This document shows positions 60,588 to 64,000 of a stretch of 64,000 nucleotides of DNA, piece after piece. Numbering within the stretch: the stretch's first letter is position 1; every line of letters begins with the position of its first letter. Origin of the DNA: an uncultured Mucilaginibacter sp. (lineage in GTDB: Bacteria > Bacteroidota > Bacteroidia > Sphingobacteriales > Sphingobacteriaceae); assembly GCA_903891475.1 (NCBI GenBank), contig CAITEP010000048.1, forward strand, positions 21,829 through 85,828. Direction: 5' to 3'. The notes under the pieces were generated by a model. It searched no databases. It was not told the origin of the DNA and saw nothing but the letters and a program-made list of their open reading frames with translations. Position numbers and translations under genes: made by a program.

Positions 60588-62139
60588 CGAATTTAATTAT
60601 GGTGTGGCTCATTTGAGTATTGGAACATGCTTAAGTATTGCTGCCGGTAATATAAAAGGAGTAATCAATGAAGAGGCTACCAAAAAAGTGGAGTCCTCAT
60701 GTTTGGCAATAAAAGATATTGTGCAATCATCAAACCCGGTTTATGGGATTAATACTGGATTTGGGCCACTTTGTGAAACAAAAATATCTGAATCAGACAC
60801 TTCTACTTTACAAAACAATTTATTAAAAAGTCACAGTGTTGGGGTGGGTAAGCCAATACCGGTTGAAATAAGTAAGCTTATGCTTGTTTGTAAGGTACAT
60901 GCCTTAGCTCAAGGTTATTCAGGAATTTCATTAACAACCTTAAATAGGATTATTTGGCACATTGATAATGATATTATTCCTTCTGTTCCAGAGAAAGGTT
61001 CGGTTGGCGCATCTGGCGATTTGGCACCGCTCGCACATTTATTTCTGCCCTTAATTGGCTTAGGTAAGGTTTATGAAAATGGTCATCTTAAACCATCGTC
61101 AGAAGTTTTAGACAAACATAATTTAAATCCCTTAATCCTAGGGCCTAAGGAGGGTCTAGCCTTGATTAACGGAACGCAATTTATACTTGCATTTGCTGTA
61201 AAAGGTGTTGAAAGGCTCAACAATGCTTTAAACCATGCCGATTTAATTGGCGCTTTATCATTAGAAGGTTTAATGGGTTCAATAAAACCATTCGATGAAC
61301 GTTTACACAATTTACGACCATACAAGGGTACGAAGCTTGTTGCCAAGCGGTTGTATGCATTGCTCCAAAATTCAGAAATTGGTAATTCTCATTTGGATTG
61401 CGATAGGGTACAAGATCCATATTCGCTTCGATGTATGCCTCAAGTTCATGGTGCTTCTCGTAATGCATGGCTTCATCTAAAAGAAATAACCGAAATTGAA
61501 TTAAATTCAGTTACCGATAACCCTATTGTTTTTAATGCCGAAGATACCATTAGTGGAGGTAATTTTCATGGACAACCATTGGCTATTCCACTCGATTATG
61601 CAACCATTGCAGCTGCAGAATTAGGTAATATTGCCGACCGTCGCTGTTATTTAATAAGCGAAGGTCGTTATGGATTGCCTAAACTATTAACCAGTAACCC
61701 CGGCTTGCATTCAGGATTAATGATACCGCAATACACCACAGCGGCTTTGGTTACTGAAAATAAAACACTTTGTTTTCCGGCAAGTGCTGATAGTGTGCCA
61801 ACCTCTTTAGGGCAAGAAGATCATGTTTCGATGGGCTCTATCAGCGGACGCAAATTACACCAAGTAATTGAAAATGTTGAATATATACAAGCCATTGAAT
61901 TATTATATGCCTGTCAGGCAATTGATTTCAGACGTCCTTTAAAATCAACTCCTGTATTGGAAGCATGCCACAATTTGGTACGTACAAAAGTTTCTTTCAT
62001 AAAAGAGGATAGGGTATTTGCCGATGATATAAACCAATTGCACGAATTAATTACATCAGGCTCATTGCTTTCAACACTTGAAAGCGAGGCTTTAAAAAAT
62101 AAAATAAACTTAAACAATGACGAGTTCGGAATTTATTAA
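60580..62139 (+). CDS. hutH: Histidine ammonia-lyase
   Basis: 519 residues. MIO-forming triad Ala-Ser-Gly at 144-146 in GSVGASGDLAPLAHL; YGINTGFG (Tyr55) near the N-terminus and NPIVFNAEDTISGGNFHGQPLA, GLMIPQYTTAALVTEN and SADSVPTSLGQEDHVSMGS downstream are canonical. Converts L-histidine to urocanate and ammonia, first step of histidine degradation. Overlaps marR by 8 bases and hutU by 23. Confidence 0.98.
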   Translation: MNSEFNYGVAHLSIGTCLSIAAGNIKGVINEEATKKVESSCLAIKDIVQSSNPVYGINTGFGPLCETKISESDTSTLQNNLLKSHSVGVGKPIPVEISKLMLVCKVHALAQGYSGISLTTLNRIIWHIDNDIIPSVPEKGSVGASGDLAPLAHLFLPLIGLGKVYENGHLKPSSEVLDKHNLNPLILGPKEGLALINGTQFILAFAVKGVERLNNALNHADLIGALSLEGLMGSIKPFDERLHNLRPYKGTKLVAKRLYALLQNSEIGNSHLDCDRVQDPYSLRCMPQVHGASRNAWLHLKEITEIELNSVTDNPIVFNAEDTISGGNFHGQPLAIPLDYATIAAAELGNIADRRCYLISEGRYGLPKLLTSNPGLHSGLMIPQYTTAALVTENKTLCFPASADSVPTSLGQEDHVSMGSISGRKLHQVIENVEYIQAIELLYACQAIDFRRPLKSTPVLEACHNLVRTKVSFIKEDRVFADDINQLHELITSGSLLSTLESEALKNKINLNNDEFGIY

Positions 62140-63790
62140 AACTTATGCCAATCATCCGGTGTACAAGGCACCACGAGGCAATCAATTACATGCCAAAAGC
62201 TGGCAAACAGAAGCGCCATTACGGATGTTGTTAAATAACCTAGATGGCGAAGTAGCCGAAAATCCTGATGAATTGGTAGTTTATGGCGGAATTGGACAGG
62301 CTGCACGCAACCCAGTGTCTCTAAAAAAAATAATTGAAATATTGCTCGAGTTAGATGAGTACCATTCCTTATTGGTACAATCAGGAAAACCAGTTGGTAT
62401 TATTAGAAGCCATCCGCAAGCACCACGTGTATTAATAGCAAATAGTAATTTGGTACCTGCATGGGCAACTTGGGATCACTTTAATACGCTACGAGCCAAA
62501 GGGCTAATGATGTACGGACAGATGACCGCCGGAAGCTGGATTTACATAGGTACCCAAGGTATTTTACAAGGCACCTACGAAACTTTTGTAGAATGCGGCC
62601 GCCAGCACTTTAACAATGATTTAAAAGGTAAACTGATTGTTAGTGCTGGTCTTGGAGGCATGGGTGGTGCGCAACCTTTAGCTGCTACTATGGCTGGTGG
62701 GGTTTTTTTAGGTGCCGACGTGGATGTAAGCCGAATACAAAAAAGGGTTGATACAAAATACATCGACAAAATGACCCATTCTTACAAAGAAGCCATTGAA
62801 TGGGTTAAAGAGGCTGTGTTAAAGGGCGAGGCTATTTCAATAGGTTTAGTAAGTGATGCCGGCGATTTATTGGAAAGATTATTGAATGATAATTTGATCC
62901 CTGACATTCTTACAGATCAAACATCAGCACACGACCCATTAAATGGATACGTGCCAAATGAGTTAACAATACAACAAGCGAATGAACTAAGAATAACAAA
63001 CCCCGAAAAATATAAAAAACTGTCGTTTGCAAGCATGGCAAGACATGTTGGATTTATGCTTGCGCTAAAAAACAAGGGAGCAATCACATTTGATTACGGA
63101 AATAACCTACGTGAATTTGCGAAGCAAGGAGGGGAGCTAAATGCTTATGATTTTCAGGGTTTTACTCCTGCTTACATAAGGCCTTTATTTTGTGAGGGTA
63201 AGGGACCTTTCAGATGGGTTGCATTATCTGGTGATCCAGAAGATATATTTATAACAGATAGGGCATTAATGGAAGCTTTTCCTGAAAATAAGCCATTAAT
63301 AAACTGGTTACAAAAGGCGCAACAAAAAATTTCCTTTCAAGGGCTACCTGCACGTATTTGTTGGTTAGGTATGGGAGAGCGTGAAAAGGCCGGACTGTTA
63401 TTTAATGATTTGGTAAAAACCGGGAAGGTAAAAGGACCAATTGTAATTGGCCGTGATCATTTAGATTGTGGTTCAGTGGCCTCCCCAAATAGGGAAACCG
63501 AAGCAATGAAAGACGGGTCGGATGCGGTTTCTGATTGGCCTTTGCTTAACCTGATGGCTAATACTGCTGGCGGCGCTACCTGGGTCTCATTTCATCATGG
63601 TGGGGGCGTTGGAATCGGTTTTTCGCAACATGCTGGCATGGTAGTTCTTGCAGATGGAACAGAAAGAGCCGATGATTGTTTAAAAAGAGTTTTGCATAAT
63701 GATCCTGCGATGGGCGTATTTAGGCATACCGATGCTGGATACGAAAAGGCAAATGAATGGGCTCAAAAGTTTGGTTTAAAAGTTTGGTAA
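62117..63790 (+). CDS. hutU: Urocanate hydratase
   Basis: 557 residues, NAD-dependent. GKPVGIIRSHPQAPRVLIANSN, LMMYGQMTAGSWIYIGTQGILQGTYETF, SAGLGGMGGAQPLAAT and GRDHLDCGSVASPNRETEAMKDGSDAVSDW are diagnostic; Cys in RICWLGMGERE is the expected catalytic region. Turns urocanate into imidazolone propionate. Start overlaps the hutH end by 23 bases (translational coupling). The following hutI and hutG are not seen in the window; a terminator follows hutU, so they are not in this transcript. Confidence 0.98.
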   Translation: MTSSEFIKTYANHPVYKAPRGNQLHAKSWQTEAPLRMLLNNLDGEVAENPDELVVYGGIGQAARNPVSLKKIIEILLELDEYHSLLVQSGKPVGIIRSHPQAPRVLIANSNLVPAWATWDHFNTLRAKGLMMYGQMTAGSWIYIGTQGILQGTYETFVECGRQHFNNDLKGKLIVSAGLGGMGGAQPLAATMAGGVFLGADVDVSRIQKRVDTKYIDKMTHSYKEAIEWVKEAVLKGEAISIGLVSDAGDLLERLLNDNLIPDILTDQTSAHDPLNGYVPNELTIQQANELRITNPEKYKKLSFASMARHVGFMLALKNKGAITFDYGNNLREFAKQGGELNAYDFQGFTPAYIRPLFCEGKGPFRWVALSGDPEDIFITDRALMEAFPENKPLINWLQKAQQKISFQGLPARICWLGMGEREKAGLLFNDLVKTGKVKGPIVIGRDHLDCGSVASPNRETEAMKDGSDAVSDWPLLNLMANTAGGATWVSFHHGGGVGIGFSQHAGMVVLADGTERADDCLKRVLHNDPAMGVFRHTDAGYEKANEWAQKFGLKVW

Positions 63791-63794
63791 TTTG

Positions 63795-63833
63795 TTTAGA
63801 AAGCTGGTAATTTTTAAATACCAGCTTTCTAAA
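63795..63833 (+). terminator. Intrinsic terminator of the hut operon
   Basis: TTTAGAAAGCTGGTA (63795-63809) pairs perfectly with TACCAGCTTTCTAAA (63819-63833), a 15-base stem with a nine-base loop, followed by TTTCTTATT. It closes the marR-hutH-hutU unit just after the hutU stop. The last 170 bases of the window hold no gene I can support. Confidence 0.92.
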
Positions 63834-64000
63834 TTTCTTATTATTGAAAAGTATATTTTAAACGGTAATGATGACAAAAATAGTTGGTGGAAATGATTAG
63901 AAAAATTGCTAACTAGCCCAAGCAGATATAAGGAGAAACAAGCTCTGCAGGAGTGCAACTTGCCAGCAATAATATTTGCGACGATAAACATGAGCTGGAT

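Overview
The window reads as a chromosomal stretch of a Bacteroidota bacterium, most likely a Sphingobacteriaceae-type (Pedobacter/Mucilaginibacter-like) organism. Reasons: AT-rich DNA with long AT-rich spacers, several starts preceded by the Bacteroidota -7 element TAnnTTTG, weak or absent purine-rich ribosome sites, and a gene set typical of the phylum (atpD-atpC pair with a very short epsilon subunit, FadL/SGNH-lipoprotein pair, the Bat aerotolerance operon, a carboxypeptidase-regulatory TonB receptor, M61/M28/M1 exported peptidases, bactofilin next to an M23 peptidase). Placement below phylum level is inference.

Layout. 1-1654: 3' part of a glycoside hydrolase family 2 gene. 1655-4070: two small, AT-rich genes of accessory character (a Cys-containing orphan and a DUF4262 protein), each followed by a copy of the same 90-95 bp repeat, then an intergenic zone of hairpin repeats. 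4074-5911: atpC and atpD (minus). 6134-12045: FadL-type porin, SGNH lipoprotein, M61-PDZ peptidase, M28 peptidase (plus). 12127-23117: pyruvate dehydrogenase E1 beta, an ABC exporter pair, S8 subtilase, ALDH7-type dehydrogenase, a TPR protein, phosphosulfolactate synthase and an Ldh2-family dehydrogenase. 23122-30727: recQ, HIT, rhodanese, trmD, ahcY, bactofilin, M23 peptidase, bacilliredoxin. 30985-37719: M1 aminopeptidase, a repeat-bearing small secreted protein, fatty acid hydroxylase-type protein, c-di-AMP cyclase, TerC and polyprenyl diphosphate synthase. 38138-38225: tRNA-Ser(GGA).

38812-53098 is the most distinctive region: two paralogous secreted proteins of unknown family, a third secreted orphan and a 1029-residue exported TPR protein run directly into moxR, a DUF58 gene, a single-span membrane protein gene, and batA, batB, batC, batD and batE. 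From 40256 on, gaps are 53 bases or less and five junctions overlap or nearly touch, so this is probably one transcript of 12 genes. The Bat part is known; the secreted front part looks undescribed, and I infer that it supplies periplasmic partners to the MoxR/von Willebrand machinery.

53135-63790: a PAS/LuxR-type regulator, a 12-repeat NHL protein, a TonB receptor with a small Cys/His-rich exported protein in front of it, a zinc-ribbon membrane protein, and a histidine-degradation operon (marR-hutH-hutU) with a palindrome just before the marR start that may be its operator.

All functional calls come from reading motifs and order; no database search was run.
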